Shown one piece after another: positions 9,901 to 18,259 of a DNA stretch of 64,000 nt. How positions within the stretch are numbered: position 1 is the first letter of the stretch; every line of letters begins with the position of its first letter. A program made the position numbers and the translations under genes. The stretch comes from Ancylomarina sp. 16SWW S1-10-2 (GTDB lineage: Bacteria > Bacteroidota > Bacteroidia > Bacteroidales > Marinifilaceae). A model generated the notes under the pieces. That model ran no database searches. It was not told the origin of the DNA and was given only the letters and a program-made list of their open reading frames with translations. The DNA lies in NCBI RefSeq assembly GCF_009669305.1, contig NZ_SADB01000004.1:1-64000 (forward strand). The letters run 5' to 3'.

Positions 9901-10565
9901 AGTGGAGTAAGCTTGAACGTTTGAATAAGGAGAAAGCTTTGATTGGAATTTACCTTTCTGCACATCCTTTGGACGATTACCGTTTGGAGATTGATTCATT
10001 TTGCAATGCTTCTTTTTCGGCATTATCAGCAGATATGATCCAGTTTAAGGATAAGGAAGTTAATGTTGCAGGTATGATTACTGCCATTCGTAGAGGAATT
10101 ACGAGAACGGGGAATCCTTTTGCAATTGTTAACATTGAAGATTTTACCGATTCGTATGAATTGCCTTTCTTTGGTAAAGATTTTGTGACATTTAATAATT
10201 ACTTTGTTGAGGGACTTTCAGTTTTTATTAATGGAAGAGTTCAACAGCGAACTTGGCCTAAAGACTCAGTTGAGTTAGAGTATAAAATAAAATCGATAGG
10301 CCTTTTATCTGATGTTTTAGAACAAAAAGTAAAGCAAATTACGCTTACAATTCCGTTAATGAGTTTAACTCAAGAACTTGTTAATGAGATGGAGAATTGT
10401 TTGACAAATGAAGATAATAAAGGAAAGTTATTACTTAATTTTGTGATAGTAGATGATGGGAAAATGAAGCTTAAAATGTTCTCACGAACATGTAAAGTAA
10501 AACTTTCTACTGATTTGATCGAATATTTCAAAAATAATTCTGACATTGAATTTAAAATTAACTAA
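6975..10565 (+). CDS. dnaE: DNA polymerase III alpha subunit
   Basis: The 1196-residue replicative polymerase catalytic subunit. Order of domains: PHP domain at the N-terminus (HLHVHSQYSILDGASK, LTDHGNMFG, about residues 6-50, metal-ligand histidines kept); palm with GPGRGSAAGSVVAYSI (about 370-385) and the catalytic aspartates in PDIDIDFDDDGR (about 405-416), third acidic residue in LKMDFLGLKTL (about 560); thumb/fingers with YRPGPMQYIP and VYQEQVM; helix-hairpin-helix segment AAIKGVGEAAAVDII; C-terminal OB-fold around 1020-1100 (VAGMITAIRRGITRTG). Length and architecture match DnaE1. It is followed by trxA after 91 bases. Confidence 0.97.
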   Translation: MSKFTHLHVHSQYSILDGASKIKRMIDKVKEDGMSAIALTDHGNMFGIKELHSVATSNGIKPILGIEAYVARRTRFDKKERQDRSGYHLIILAKNKVGYHNLMRLASAGYVDGFYYKPRIDRELLEKYHEGLIISTACLGGEVPQLIMKERWTELDETIDWYKKIFGEDYYLEVMRHKTNDPVKNADIYDNQELCNKKILELSKKHNVKVIATNDSHFLNEEDADAHDLLICLNTGKDLDDPTRMRYTKQEFLKTTAQMSELFADIPEAISNTQEIADKVENYELNMSPLMPDFPLPEGFDDADEYLRHLSYEGAYERWGKDLPASYIERLDFELDTIKKMGFPGYFLITWDFIKAARDMGVVVGPGRGSAAGSVVAYSIKITNIDPIKYDLLFERFLNPDRISMPDIDIDFDDDGRQQVMDWVTKKYGHDRVSHIVTFGTMAAKSSIKDVARVLHLPLSESNRLAKLVPDGPKMSLAKAFKEVPELNDERTSDDQLVAQTLGFAENLEGSVRQTGVHACGVLIGRDDLTEHIPVMQVKGINLLVTQYDGRFVEDVGMLKMDFLGLKTLSIIKDALANVKLSKGIDLDIDTIPIDDELTFELFSHGETTGIFQFESPGMKKHLKGLKPNRFEDLVAMNALYRPGPMQYIPNFINRKHGIEEIVYDHPIMEEYLKDTYGITVYQEQVMLQSRALGGFTRGMSDSLRKAMGKKKIAEMDKLKVKFIEGCLANDKFIEGFDKEVKGKGKTFKMRVSEDKEVTRNIEKPEDLIDKIWLDWEAFAQYAFNKSHSVCYAYIAYQTGYLKAHHPAEFMAAVLSRNLSDIDKVTIFMDECKRMRLPVLGPDVNESYLRFTVNKEGAVRFGMAAIKGVGEAAAVDIIKERENGDFKDIFDFVERVNLRTVNKRTLENLAMSGGFDSFEFNRSQYFATDDFDISFIELLSKYGNKLQAEHDMAQQTLFGGVEDYVVTPPKVPSSGEWSKLERLNKEKALIGIYLSAHPLDDYRLEIDSFCNASFSALSADMIQFKDKEVNVAGMITAIRRGITRTGNPFAIVNIEDFTDSYELPFFGKDFVTFNNYFVEGLSVFINGRVQQRTWPKDSVELEYKIKSIGLLSDVLEQKVKQITLTIPLMSLTQELVNEMENCLTNEDNKGKLLLNFVIVDDGKMKLKMFSRTCKVKLSTDLIEYFKNNSDIEFKIN

Positions 10566-10656
10566 ATTGCATCTTTAAAATCAATATTCTATATAGCTAC
10601 ATATGAGTGTTTGAATTTAAAGTATAGCTGTATATAAACCAAAAAAAATAAAAACC

Positions 10657-10974
10657 ATGACTATTAAAGTAGATGATACTAATTTCGAGGAAATAGTTTT
10701 GAAGTCGGATAAACCTGTATTGGTTGACTTTTGGGCAGAGTGGTGTGGACCATGTAGAATGGTTGGACCAATCGTTGATGAATTAGCTCAAGATTTCGAT
10801 GGCAAATTTGTAGTAACTAAAGTTGATGTTGACGCAAGTCCTGCAACTGCTGCTAAATTTGGTATCCGTAACATTCCTACTATTCTTTTCATTAAAGATG
10901 GTGAGATTGTAGATAAACAAGTAGGTGCTGTGCCAAAAACAGCAATAGCTGAAAAAATGAATGCTATACTTTAA
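10657..10974 (+). CDS. trxA: Thioredoxin
   Basis: A 105-residue cytoplasmic thioredoxin with the WCGPC active site (C30 and C33), the buried aspartate in VDFWAEW (D24) and the cis-proline loop NIPTILF. There is no signal peptide, so it should be the general cytosolic disulfide reductant that serves ribonucleotide reductase, methionine sulfoxide reductase and peroxiredoxins. It starts 91 bases after dnaE and has its own terminator; the pair may be co-transcribed. Confidence 0.95.
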   Translation: MTIKVDDTNFEEIVLKSDKPVLVDFWAEWCGPCRMVGPIVDELAQDFDGKFVVTKVDVDASPATAAKFGIRNIPTILFIKDGEIVDKQVGAVPKTAIAEKMNAIL

Positions 10975-11003
10975 TAAAAAGTAAGCGTTGTTATCATATT
11001 TAA

Positions 11004-11036
11004 GGCATAGAATTTAATTCTATGCCTTTTTTTTGT
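11004..11036 (+). terminator. Rho-independent terminator after trxA
   Basis: GGCATAGAATT pairs with AATTCTATGCC (11004-11026) and is followed directly by eight T residues. Confidence 0.9.
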
Positions 11037-11087
11037 CAAATTTGAAGAGTCTACTAGATAACTAACAGTCTATTTTATAGCGCAAGA

Positions 11088-12008
11088 ATGAAACAACTAA
11101 CAGATTTATTAGAATTTGAAGCATTTGACAACTTGGAGCTCATGGCTAAACAAATTGTTGAGGGTTTCCTTCTTGGATTGCATCGGAGTCCTTATCATGG
11201 TTTTTCGGTTGAATTTGCTGAACATCGTTTGTATAACAAAGGTGAATCAACTAAGCATATTGATTGGAAACTGTATGCCAGGAGCGATAAGCTTTTTGTA
11301 AAACAGTTCGAGGAAGAAACCAATCTTAGAGCTCATCTGGTTATCGATACTTCATCATCTATGCTTTTCCCTTATCAGGACAAGAAAGTGTCTAAAATGG
11401 CGTTTTCGGTGCTTTGTTCGGCGGCATTAATTCACTTGTTACGTCATCAACGCGATGCCGTTGGTTTATCTACTTTTTCTGATGAAATAGAACTTTTAAC
11501 ACCGGCTAAACTATCTGTAACTCATGCGCAACATTTGTATGCCGAGCTTTTAAAAATATATAATAAGGAAGATCTGGGACTAAATAAAGCAACTCGATTT
11601 TCTGCGAATTTACATTATCTAGCCGACGTTATTCATAAGCGTTCTTTAGTTGTTATTTTTTCTGATTTAATGGGAGATGATAGTCCACAGGAAATACTTG
11701 AAGCACTTCAGCATTTACGCTATAATAAACACGAAGTTGTTTTGTTTGCAGTTACTGACCATGATTTAGAAAACCAATTTAATTTTGCCAATCGTCCATC
11801 TAAATTTATTGATATGGAAACGGGGGAGAGTCTTAAATTGAATCCTTCAGAGGTTCGAGAAGCTTTCTCCAAAAAGCAAGAGCTGTTTTATGATGAAATG
11901 AAACTCTTATGTAGTCAATTTGCGATTGATTTGGTTGAAGCAGATATACGAAAACCCTTTAAGGATGTTTTACAAGCTTACCTGATTAAACGTAAAAAAC
12001 TAGGTTGA
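11088..12008 (+). CDS. DUF58 / von Willebrand A-like protein
   Basis: A 306-residue protein of the DUF58 family. It shows the family core GFLLGLHRSPYHGFSVEFAEHR and KHIDWKLYARSDKLFVKQFEEETN (about 25-80), then a vWA-like fold with a modified MIDAS start, VIDTSSSM, a DRDAVGL-like segment (RDAVGLSTFSD) and VVIFSDLMGD. DUF58 proteins are usually encoded with a MoxR AAA+ ATPase and batA/batB membrane genes and are thought to work in chaperone-like assembly at the membrane. Here no MoxR or Bat gene is adjacent, so the partner must be outside the window. The function of this copy is not known. Confidence 0.85.
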   Translation: MKQLTDLLEFEAFDNLELMAKQIVEGFLLGLHRSPYHGFSVEFAEHRLYNKGESTKHIDWKLYARSDKLFVKQFEEETNLRAHLVIDTSSSMLFPYQDKKVSKMAFSVLCSAALIHLLRHQRDAVGLSTFSDEIELLTPAKLSVTHAQHLYAELLKIYNKEDLGLNKATRFSANLHYLADVIHKRSLVVIFSDLMGDDSPQEILEALQHLRYNKHEVVLFAVTDHDLENQFNFANRPSKFIDMETGESLKLNPSEVREAFSKKQELFYDEMKLLCSQFAIDLVEADIRKPFKDVLQAYLIKRKKLG

Positions 12009-12167
12009 TCTATACGAAGTAGATAGTTTATTTTAGATAGAAATTTGTATTCTTTACAAGCTATTCTGAAAAAAACATTTTATTTTTGCAGCTTGACTGT
12101 CAACACCTAAAGCTTTTCTTCTTTATAGATAAAAGAGGAATTATAAACCATAGAATAAAGAATTCCT

Positions 12168-13040
12168 ATGCAAATAGAATCTCGTGATATCCTTTTTGTT
12201 ATCAATCCAAACTCTGGAACTCAAAAACCTGAAACCATTATTAATGGAATTAAGAAAAGTGGTCATGATATCGATTATATCCTAACTCAAAATCTTAAAG
12301 AGTTTGATGAGTTGTGGGTAAGTAAGGTTATTGATTATAAGGTTGTTGTAATTTGTGGCGGTGATGGAAGTGTCAATTGTACTTTAAAGCATCTTGTTGC
12401 AAATAAAGATATCATTTTTGCAGTTCTTCCCAATGGATCTGGAAATGGTTTTGCTCGGGAATTAGGTTTTACTGCTGACTTAGGTAATCTAATTTCGAAT
12501 ATTTTGCGAGGCGAAATTCGCAAGGTCGATTTGGCTAAAATTAATGATGATTATTCGATAAATGTTGCAGGCTTAGGCTTCGATAGTTATGTGGCTTCAC
12601 TTTTTGAAGGAAGTAAATTTCGGGGACTTAAAAAGTATATCTATTGCACCATAAAAGGCCTTTTCTCTTTTAAACCAATTTCGGTCGAGATCTTTCTTGG
12701 ACAAGTTAAACTTACTGGTAAATTTTGGGGTGTTTATCTTGCTAATACTAGGCAATTTGGCAATAATGCCATTATTGCGCCTGAAGCGAAATACGATGAT
12801 GGTTTACTTGAAATTGTATTGATGAAGAAATATCCACTATTGCTCGCACCATTTGTGGTTTATAAAATGTTTACGGGCAAGTTTAAGAACTCCAAATATA
12901 TGACATATTTGAGAGCTAGCGAGATGATTATTAAATCTAATTCGAAGACTTATCATGTAGATGGTGAACCCCGATTAATGACAGAAGATTTAAATATTAC
13001 ACTTGAGAAGCAAAGCGTTAAAGTGATTAAAATGAATTAG
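12168..13040 (+). CDS. Diacylglycerol/lipid kinase family protein (DagK/YegS-like)
   Basis: A 290-residue NAD-kinase-fold lipid kinase. Nucleotide-binding motifs are VINPNSGT (about 12-19), VVICGGDGSVN (about 60-70) and LPNGSGNGFARELG (about 87-100). The C-terminal beta-sandwich carries NAIIAPEAKYDDGLLEIVL and YHVDGEP, both standard for DagK_cat proteins. Enzymes of this group phosphorylate diacylglycerol or related lipids with ATP at the inner face of the membrane; the exact substrate is not readable. It is separated by 159 bases from the DUF58 gene and ends at a strong hairpin that also faces the opposing tsaC gene. Confidence 0.85.
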   Translation: MQIESRDILFVINPNSGTQKPETIINGIKKSGHDIDYILTQNLKEFDELWVSKVIDYKVVVICGGDGSVNCTLKHLVANKDIIFAVLPNGSGNGFARELGFTADLGNLISNILRGEIRKVDLAKINDDYSINVAGLGFDSYVASLFEGSKFRGLKKYIYCTIKGLFSFKPISVEIFLGQVKLTGKFWGVYLANTRQFGNNAIIAPEAKYDDGLLEIVLMKKYPLLLAPFVVYKMFTGKFKNSKYMTYLRASEMIIKSNSKTYHVDGEPRLMTEDLNITLEKQSVKVIKMN

Positions 13041-13059
13041 GTAAAACTGACATTATAGA

Positions 13060-13098
13060 ACAAGCCCTTAACTTGATTGAAGTTAAGGGCTTGTTTAT
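13060..13098. terminator. Bidirectional terminator between the lipid kinase and tsaC
   Basis: ACAAGCCCTTAACT (13060-13073) pairs perfectly with AGTTAAGGGCTTGT (13081-13094), with TTATTTTT on the plus side. It lies between convergent genes. Confidence 0.85.
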
Positions 13099-13123
13099 TT
13101 TTCGACTGATCAGCGATCCAAAA

Positions 13124-13687
13124 TTATTTTCTAATAATTTCAACACCCCAATCCGATCCTATTTTTATAATACTAGATGCTTCAACTTTAGCCATTTCTT
13201 CTTGGCGATATTCGACCACATAATCAACAGCGTCTATAATATCCTGACTAATTTCCATGAAGTTTTGCGCAGGAGCATCACCACTAATATTTGCAGAAGT
13301 GGAAACGATAGGTTTTTTAAAACGTTGAATTAGTTGTTGAGTAAATGCTTCGTTTGTGATTCGAATTCCAATACTACCATCAGAATTAATCAGGTTACTA
13401 GCCAAGTTTTTGGCTCCTGAATAAATAATAGTTGTTGGTTTATCGGTAACTTCTATTAAGTCTAAAGCAACCTCAGGCACATCATCAACATACGAGCTAA
13501 TACGGTTTGGATTCTCCATAAGAACTAACATCGATTTTGAATCTTTGCGTTGCTTTATCTCATAAACACGTTTTACAGCTTCTACATTTGTTGCATCACA
13601 ACCAATACCCCAGATCGTATCTGTCGGATAAAGTATGATTCCCCCATTTTTAAGAACCTCTAAAGCTTTTTTTATATCATTATGCAT
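13124..13687 (-). CDS. tsaC: L-threonylcarbamoyladenylate synthase
   Basis: A 187-residue YrdC/Sua5-family enzyme, with the short YrdC-only length and no C-terminal Sua5 domain. It makes threonylcarbamoyl-AMP from threonine, bicarbonate and ATP for the t6A37 modification of ANN-decoding tRNAs. Diagnostic stretches are GGIILYPTDTIWGIGCDA (about 15-32), KQRKDSKSMLVL with the conserved basic residues, GSIGIRIT and PIVSTSANISGDAPA near residue 130-145. It is first in the downstream direction of a minus-strand run lpxK-dapD-tsaC, though gaps of about 160-200 bases make separate promoters possible. Confidence 0.93.
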   Translation of the reverse strand: MHNDIKKALEVLKNGGIILYPTDTIWGIGCDATNVEAVKRVYEIKQRKDSKSMLVLMENPNRISSYVDDVPEVALDLIEVTDKPTTIIYSGAKNLASNLINSDGSIGIRITNEAFTQQLIQRFKKPIVSTSANISGDAPAQNFMEISQDIIDAVDYVVEYRQEEMAKVEASSIIKIGSDWGVEIIRK

Positions 13688-13850
13688 AATAATGTTTTAG
13701 GTACTAATTATATTCCACGCAGAGAACGCAAAGAGTAAATCGCAAAATCCGCAAAGGAACTTTTTCAGAACTCATAAATATTTCATGCATTTAAAGGACT
13801 TGTAAATGATCTAGTCACTTAAGTCACTTTTAACTTTAAGTACTTATTTG

Positions 13851-14669
13851 TTAAACAGCAACGTTATATTCTCGAAGAGCATCGTTCAACGAAGTTTTAA
13901 GATTAGTAGAAGCTTTACGCTTACCAATGATTAATGCACAAGGAACTTGATATTCGCCAGCAGGGAATTTTTTAGTTCTTGTACCTGGAATAACTACCGA
14001 ACGAGCAGGAATATATCCATCATATTCTACAGGTTCTACACCAGTTACATCAATAATACGAGTTGATTTTGTAAGAACCACATTGGCTCCAAGTACAACT
14101 TCTTTTTCAAGGTGTACACCTTCAACTACGATACAACGAGATCCGATAAAGCAGTTATCTTCAATAATTACTGGAGCGGCTTGAATTGGTTCTAAAACAC
14201 CACCAATACCAACGCCACCACTAAGGTGAACATGTTTGCCAATTTGAGCACATGACCCAACGGTAGCCCAAGTATCAACCATAGTTCCTTCGTCAACGTG
14301 AGCCCCAATGTTTACGTAAGATGGCATCATGACTACATCGCGAGCAAGAAAAGCACCGTAACGAGCAATTGCATGAGGAACCACGCGAACACCTAGTTCG
14401 GCATAGTTCGTTTTAAGAGCCATTTTATCGTGAAACTCGAAAGGACCAACTTCAACGGTTTCCATTTTACGGATAGGAAAATAAAGAATAACGGCCTTTT
14501 TAACCCACTCATTTACTTGCCATCCGTTTTCAGTAGGTTCTGCTGTTCTAAGAGTTCCTTTATCAAGTAATTCAATTACTTCGTTGATATTAGCTTGAAC
14601 ATCGCTGCTTTTTAAAAGACTTCTATCATCCCAAGCTGCCTCAATGCTTTGCTTTAAATTTGTGTACAT
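13851..14669 (-). CDS. dapD: 2,3,4,5-tetrahydropyridine-2,6-dicarboxylate N-succinyltransferase
   Basis: A 272-residue left-handed beta-helix acyltransferase. It transfers succinyl from succinyl-CoA to tetrahydrodipicolinate in the succinylase branch of lysine and diaminopimelate synthesis. The N-terminal helical part includes LDKGTLRTAEPTENGWQVNEWVKKAVILYF (about 35-65). The hexapeptide-repeat region runs from about 105 to 215 (PSYVNIGAHVDEGTMVDTWATVGSCAQIG, GGVLEP, IIEDNCFIGSRCIVVEGV) and the C-terminus has the PARSVVIPGTR loop. Length is normal. It fits with the meso-diaminopimelate recycling gene mpl nearby, so peptidoglycan here should contain DAP. Confidence 0.96.
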   Translation of the reverse strand: MYTNLKQSIEAAWDDRSLLKSSDVQANINEVIELLDKGTLRTAEPTENGWQVNEWVKKAVILYFPIRKMETVEVGPFEFHDKMALKTNYAELGVRVVPHAIARYGAFLARDVVMMPSYVNIGAHVDEGTMVDTWATVGSCAQIGKHVHLSGGVGIGGVLEPIQAAPVIIEDNCFIGSRCIVVEGVHLEKEVVLGANVVLTKSTRIIDVTGVEPVEYDGYIPARSVVIPGTRTKKFPAGEYQVPCALIIGKRKASTNLKTSLNDALREYNVAV

Positions 14670-14870
14670 ATTATTCTTTTTTTTATTTCTTAGACTCGAT
14701 GATAATTTTCATTGTAATACTTGGTTTTGTACTACATTAAAGTCCAAGAGATTGTATGAATTTTGATTAATTTCAACAAAGCTAAGAAAGAGTTTTGATT
14801 TATTGAATTTTTCAAAGCTAGTGTGTTGTTAAATTTAGCTAAAGTTTACACTTATTGGTGTAGATCGATT

Positions 14871-15959
14871 TTAGTTAAAGTTTTCTACAAACTGATGAAT
14901 GTGCTTATCAAACTGATCTTTCGTTTTGTGAAGGAATTCTATTTGTAGAGGAATATAAGCCATATTCTTTTTTAATATATCAGATTCAATTTTCATATCG
15001 ATAAATCGGATGGCATCTTTTTCTGTTGTGATAATAAGCTTATTATCAGTCTTTAGATTATTAAATTCTCTTTCTATTTGATGGATATCCTTGTCCTTAA
15101 ATGTGTAGTGATCAGGAAATTGAATTTCGTTTAAGTCACTACAATAAGCACTTAAATACTTTCTTAGAGGAGTTGGATTAGCAATTCCTGTTACAAGAAG
15201 AATGCCTAGAGATTCCTTTTTTGCCTCATTTAACTGTGCTAATTCGATGCTTGTCTTAAAAACAGGCTCAATAGGAGCATAATCAAGACAAGTAAAGTAC
15301 AGTTCTTGATGAGCTTGAGGCTTGATATCCTTTTTTAGTTCATCAGCTTTAGACTGGCTTAAATCTTTTGGACACTTACTCATGATAATTATATCAGCTC
15401 TCTTTTTCCCAGAAGTACTTTCTCTCAGTCGCCCCGTTGGCATCACAAAATCATGAGATATGGGTCTGTTATAATCAATTAATAGAATCGATAAACCTGG
15501 TTTGATATATCGGTGTTGGAAGGCATCGTCAAGAAGAATACAATCTAGTTTTAATTCATTATTATTAGTAATTAATTGCTGAACACCATTTACTCTATCA
15601 GCGTCAACAGCTACATTTAACTTTGGGAATTTTCTATTCATCTGCATGGGTTCATCACCCAAATCCAATGAGTTCGAATGTTTATCAGCCAATATAAAAC
15701 CTTTCGATTTTCGTTTGTAACCTCTACTTAAACTAGCTAGCTTGTATTTCCCTTGTAAAATACGAATCAGATACTCAGTGTGTGGTGTTTTACCTGTTCC
15801 TCCAACTGAAATATTTCCAACTGAAATAATTGGAAGGTCAAAAGAGCTTGATTTTAAGAAGCCCCAATCGAACATTAAATTTCGAACTGAAAGGACACTT
15901 GCGTAGATAAGGGTGAAAGGTATTAGCAAAAATTTAAGAAAAGACAGAAGGCTGCGCAT
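14871..15959 (-). CDS. lpxK: Tetraacyldisaccharide 4'-kinase
   Basis: A 362-residue membrane-associated kinase that phosphorylates the 4' position of the lipid A disaccharide. An N-terminal hydrophobic segment (about 5-25) precedes the Walker A loop VGNISVGGTGKTPHTEYL (about 46-62). Also visible are SRGYKRKSKG, GDEPMQMNRKFP, VDADRVNGV, LLDDAFQHRYI with the conserved Asp-Asp, and PTGRLRES. The C-terminal half holds the FPDHYTF segment typical of LpxK. It shows that the organism makes lipid A. It is divergent from the ctp protease gene across a 570-base gap. Confidence 0.95.
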   Translation of the reverse strand: MRSLLSFLKFLLIPFTLIYASVLSVRNLMFDWGFLKSSSFDLPIISVGNISVGGTGKTPHTEYLIRILQGKYKLASLSRGYKRKSKGFILADKHSNSLDLGDEPMQMNRKFPKLNVAVDADRVNGVQQLITNNNELKLDCILLDDAFQHRYIKPGLSILLIDYNRPISHDFVMPTGRLRESTSGKKRADIIIMSKCPKDLSQSKADELKKDIKPQAHQELYFTCLDYAPIEPVFKTSIELAQLNEAKKESLGILLVTGIANPTPLRKYLSAYCSDLNEIQFPDHYTFKDKDIHQIEREFNNLKTDNKLIITTEKDAIRFIDMKIESDILKKNMAYIPLQIEFLHKTKDQFDKHIHQFVENFN

Positions 15960-16528
15960 AGATTAATTATCAGAATTAATTTGGTCTAAAATTAATTATT
16001 TCTTTCTAAAAATAAACTTAACCACTATAAAGTAGCAAAGCGATGAAAAGAATTCATCGCTTTTTAACCACTAACCATTATTAACTTCAGAACAAGATAG
16101 GAGTTAATAAATACTAACCCAATAAACTAGACTTAAAGCTAATTCAGGATAAAATATAGGTATAAATATTTAATAATAAAAATGTAAGAATCTGTAAATT
16201 GGACTTTTATGATTTGCTTTTTGACTTTGTAGTTTCTGAACCCGTTAAGAATAAGACTGTAGCGCCAATTTAATTAATTTCAAAATTATGTTATTTTTAT
16301 GTTTGGTTTGATTCACGATGTAGGTTTATTATTAATTAGTTTTTGTTAACTATTAGTTCTCATATGTTACTTGCATTAATAATTGTTAATAAAGTCTCAA
16401 GCTTAAATCATATTTCCTATCTTTGGCTTACAGTATACTCTAATGCTGTAGGATTAGGTGTTTAAGATCAATTGCAGACAGACCTAAATCCTAAATTTTA
16501 AGAAATCTATAAATTCAAATTTCGAAAT
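15960..16528. other. Divergent intergenic region between lpxK and ctp
   Basis: About 570 AT-rich bases. It holds a stable hairpin, AAAGCGATGAA (16037-16047) with TTCATCGCTTT (16053-16063), followed by TTTTTAA on the plus strand. That is terminator-like but has no gene before it on the plus strand; on the minus strand it could lie in the lpxK leader. The rest up to the promoter listed next shows no gene. Confidence 0.5.
16418..16493 (+). promoter_or_regulatory. Candidate promoter and leader hairpin for the ctp protease gene
   Basis: TATCTTTG at 16418-16425 matches the Bacteroidota -7 consensus TAnnTTTG; a clear -33 TTTG was not found. The leader that would follow contains TAGGATTAGGT (16449-16459), complementary with one bulge to ACCTAAATCCTA (16482-16493), and ends 35 bases before the ATG. 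The function of the hairpin is unknown. Confidence 0.4.
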
Positions 16529-18187
16529 ATGAGGATATTTAAGAAGAAGGGGATCCTATTAACATTGGCAGCACTATTATTAAGTAGTGTTTTGTTTTTT
16601 GGATTTAACAGAGACGAAAAGAATTTCGAAATCAGTAAGAATCTAAACATATATCATACGCTTTTTAGAGAGCTAAATTTGTTTTATGTTGATGAAATAG
16701 ACGCTGGCGATTTAATTAAGAAAAGTATGGATGCCATGTTGGCTTCTCTTGATCCGTACACAACTTATATTCCTGAATCTGAAATGGAAGATTTTAAGTT
16801 GATGACAACTGGTGAGTATGCTGGTATTGGCTCATTAATTAGTAAACATGGTGATGATATTATTATTGCAGAACCTTATAAAGATCTTCCTGCAGATAAA
16901 GCGGGTTTAAAAGCTGGTGATGTATTTGTTGAAATTAATGGTATTAAAATAAAGGGAAAAAGTTCTAGTGATGTGAGTAACCTTTTAAAAGGACAAGCAA
17001 ATAAACCGCTTACCATTAAAATTCATCGTCCAGGAGTAGATAAAATCATTGAGAAAGAGGTTGTTCGTGAACAAATACAATTAAAATCGGTACCCTATCA
17101 CGGTATGCTTGATGATTCAGTAGGTTATATTAACCTAAATCAATTTACCAATAAAGCTGCAGGTGAAGTCAGAAATGCTTTACGTGAACTTGAGGAAAAA
17201 AATGCAAAATCTATAATTCTCGACCTAAGAAATAATCCTGGTGGTTTGCTTGATCAAGCAATTGATATTGTGAATTTATTTGTAAAAAAAGGTGAAACTA
17301 TTGTGAGTACTAAGGGGAAAGTTAGTCAATGGGATAAAACTTATATGGCTGAAAAAGTACCTGTTGATACTGAAATTCCGATTGCTGTTCTTGTAAATAG
17401 AGGTTCAGCTTCAGCTTCAGAAATTGTTTCGGGTGCTATTCAGGATTTGGATAGAGGAGTTGTTGTTGGTCAGCGTACTTTTGGAAAAGGTCTTGTGCAA
17501 ACAACTCGTAATCTTAGCTATAACTCTAAGTTAAAAGTAACTACAGCAAAATATTATATTCCTAGTGGAAGATGTATTCAAGCCTTAGACTACACCCATC
17601 GTAATGAGGATGGTAGTGTTGGGAAAGTACCTGATAGTTTAATTAGTAAGTTTAATACAAAGAATGGACGTGAAGTTTTTGATGGTGGAGGTATTCTTCC
17701 TGATGTGAAAGTTGAAATGGAGTATTTTAGTAGTTTGTCTGTGGGACTTATTCGAAAACAGGAGATATTTGATTACGCTACACTTTATGCCAATAAACAT
17801 GCTGAAATAGCAGATGCAAAATCTTTTGAATTATCTGACGCGGATTATGAGGATTTTAAGCAATTTTTAAAGACAGAGAAGTTTGATTATGAATCTGAGA
17901 GTACTGAAATTTTGGAAGCACTGAAGAAAGCTGCAAAAGAAGAGAAGTATTATTCCATTGCGAAGGATGAATTTGATAATATAACAGCTAAGTTAACACC
18001 AAACTTAGATCGTGATCTAAAGATGTTCGATAAGGAAATTAAGACGCTTTTAACCCACGAAATTGTAAAACGTTATCAATATCAAATAGGTGGTATATTA
18101 TATGCTCTTCGTGATGATAAGGTGCTTAAGGAAGCTGTTTCTACACTTAAAAATCAAAAGGAATATAATAAGATTTTGAAGAAGTAG
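16529..18187 (+). CDS. S41-family C-terminal processing peptidase with PDZ domain
   Basis: A 552-residue CtpA/Prc-type serine protease. The N-terminal hydrophobic segment (about 8-26) should act as a signal or anchor for export. Next come an N-terminal helical region with LFYVDEIDAG and MLASLDPYTTYIP, a PDZ domain (about 90-170, PADKAGLKAGDVFVEING), then the peptidase S41 core with the serine in NRGSASASEIVSGAIQ (about 290-300) and the catalytic lysine in GQRTFGKGLVQT. A C-terminal extension of about 150 residues is usual in this phylum. Such enzymes trim or degrade periplasmic proteins from their C-termini; the target here is unknown. Confidence 0.93.
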   Translation: MRIFKKKGILLTLAALLLSSVLFFGFNRDEKNFEISKNLNIYHTLFRELNLFYVDEIDAGDLIKKSMDAMLASLDPYTTYIPESEMEDFKLMTTGEYAGIGSLISKHGDDIIIAEPYKDLPADKAGLKAGDVFVEINGIKIKGKSSSDVSNLLKGQANKPLTIKIHRPGVDKIIEKEVVREQIQLKSVPYHGMLDDSVGYINLNQFTNKAAGEVRNALRELEEKNAKSIILDLRNNPGGLLDQAIDIVNLFVKKGETIVSTKGKVSQWDKTYMAEKVPVDTEIPIAVLVNRGSASASEIVSGAIQDLDRGVVVGQRTFGKGLVQTTRNLSYNSKLKVTTAKYYIPSGRCIQALDYTHRNEDGSVGKVPDSLISKFNTKNGREVFDGGGILPDVKVEMEYFSSLSVGLIRKQEIFDYATLYANKHAEIADAKSFELSDADYEDFKQFLKTEKFDYESESTEILEALKKAAKEEKYYSIAKDEFDNITAKLTPNLDRDLKMFDKEIKTLLTHEIVKRYQYQIGGILYALRDDKVLKEAVSTLKNQKEYNKILKK

Positions 18188-18206
18188 ATTTGAAAATTAG
18201 ATATAA

Positions 18207-18239
18207 AAAAAGACCTGCAATTTGCAGGTCTTTTTTAGT
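18207..18239. terminator. Terminator between ctp and upp
   Basis: AAAGACCTGCAA and TTGCAGGTCTTT (18209-18232) form a near-perfect hairpin flanked by A and T tracts on both sides, suiting the two convergent genes. Confidence 0.88.
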
Positions 18240-18259
18240 ATATGATAGTTTTGTTCTTC

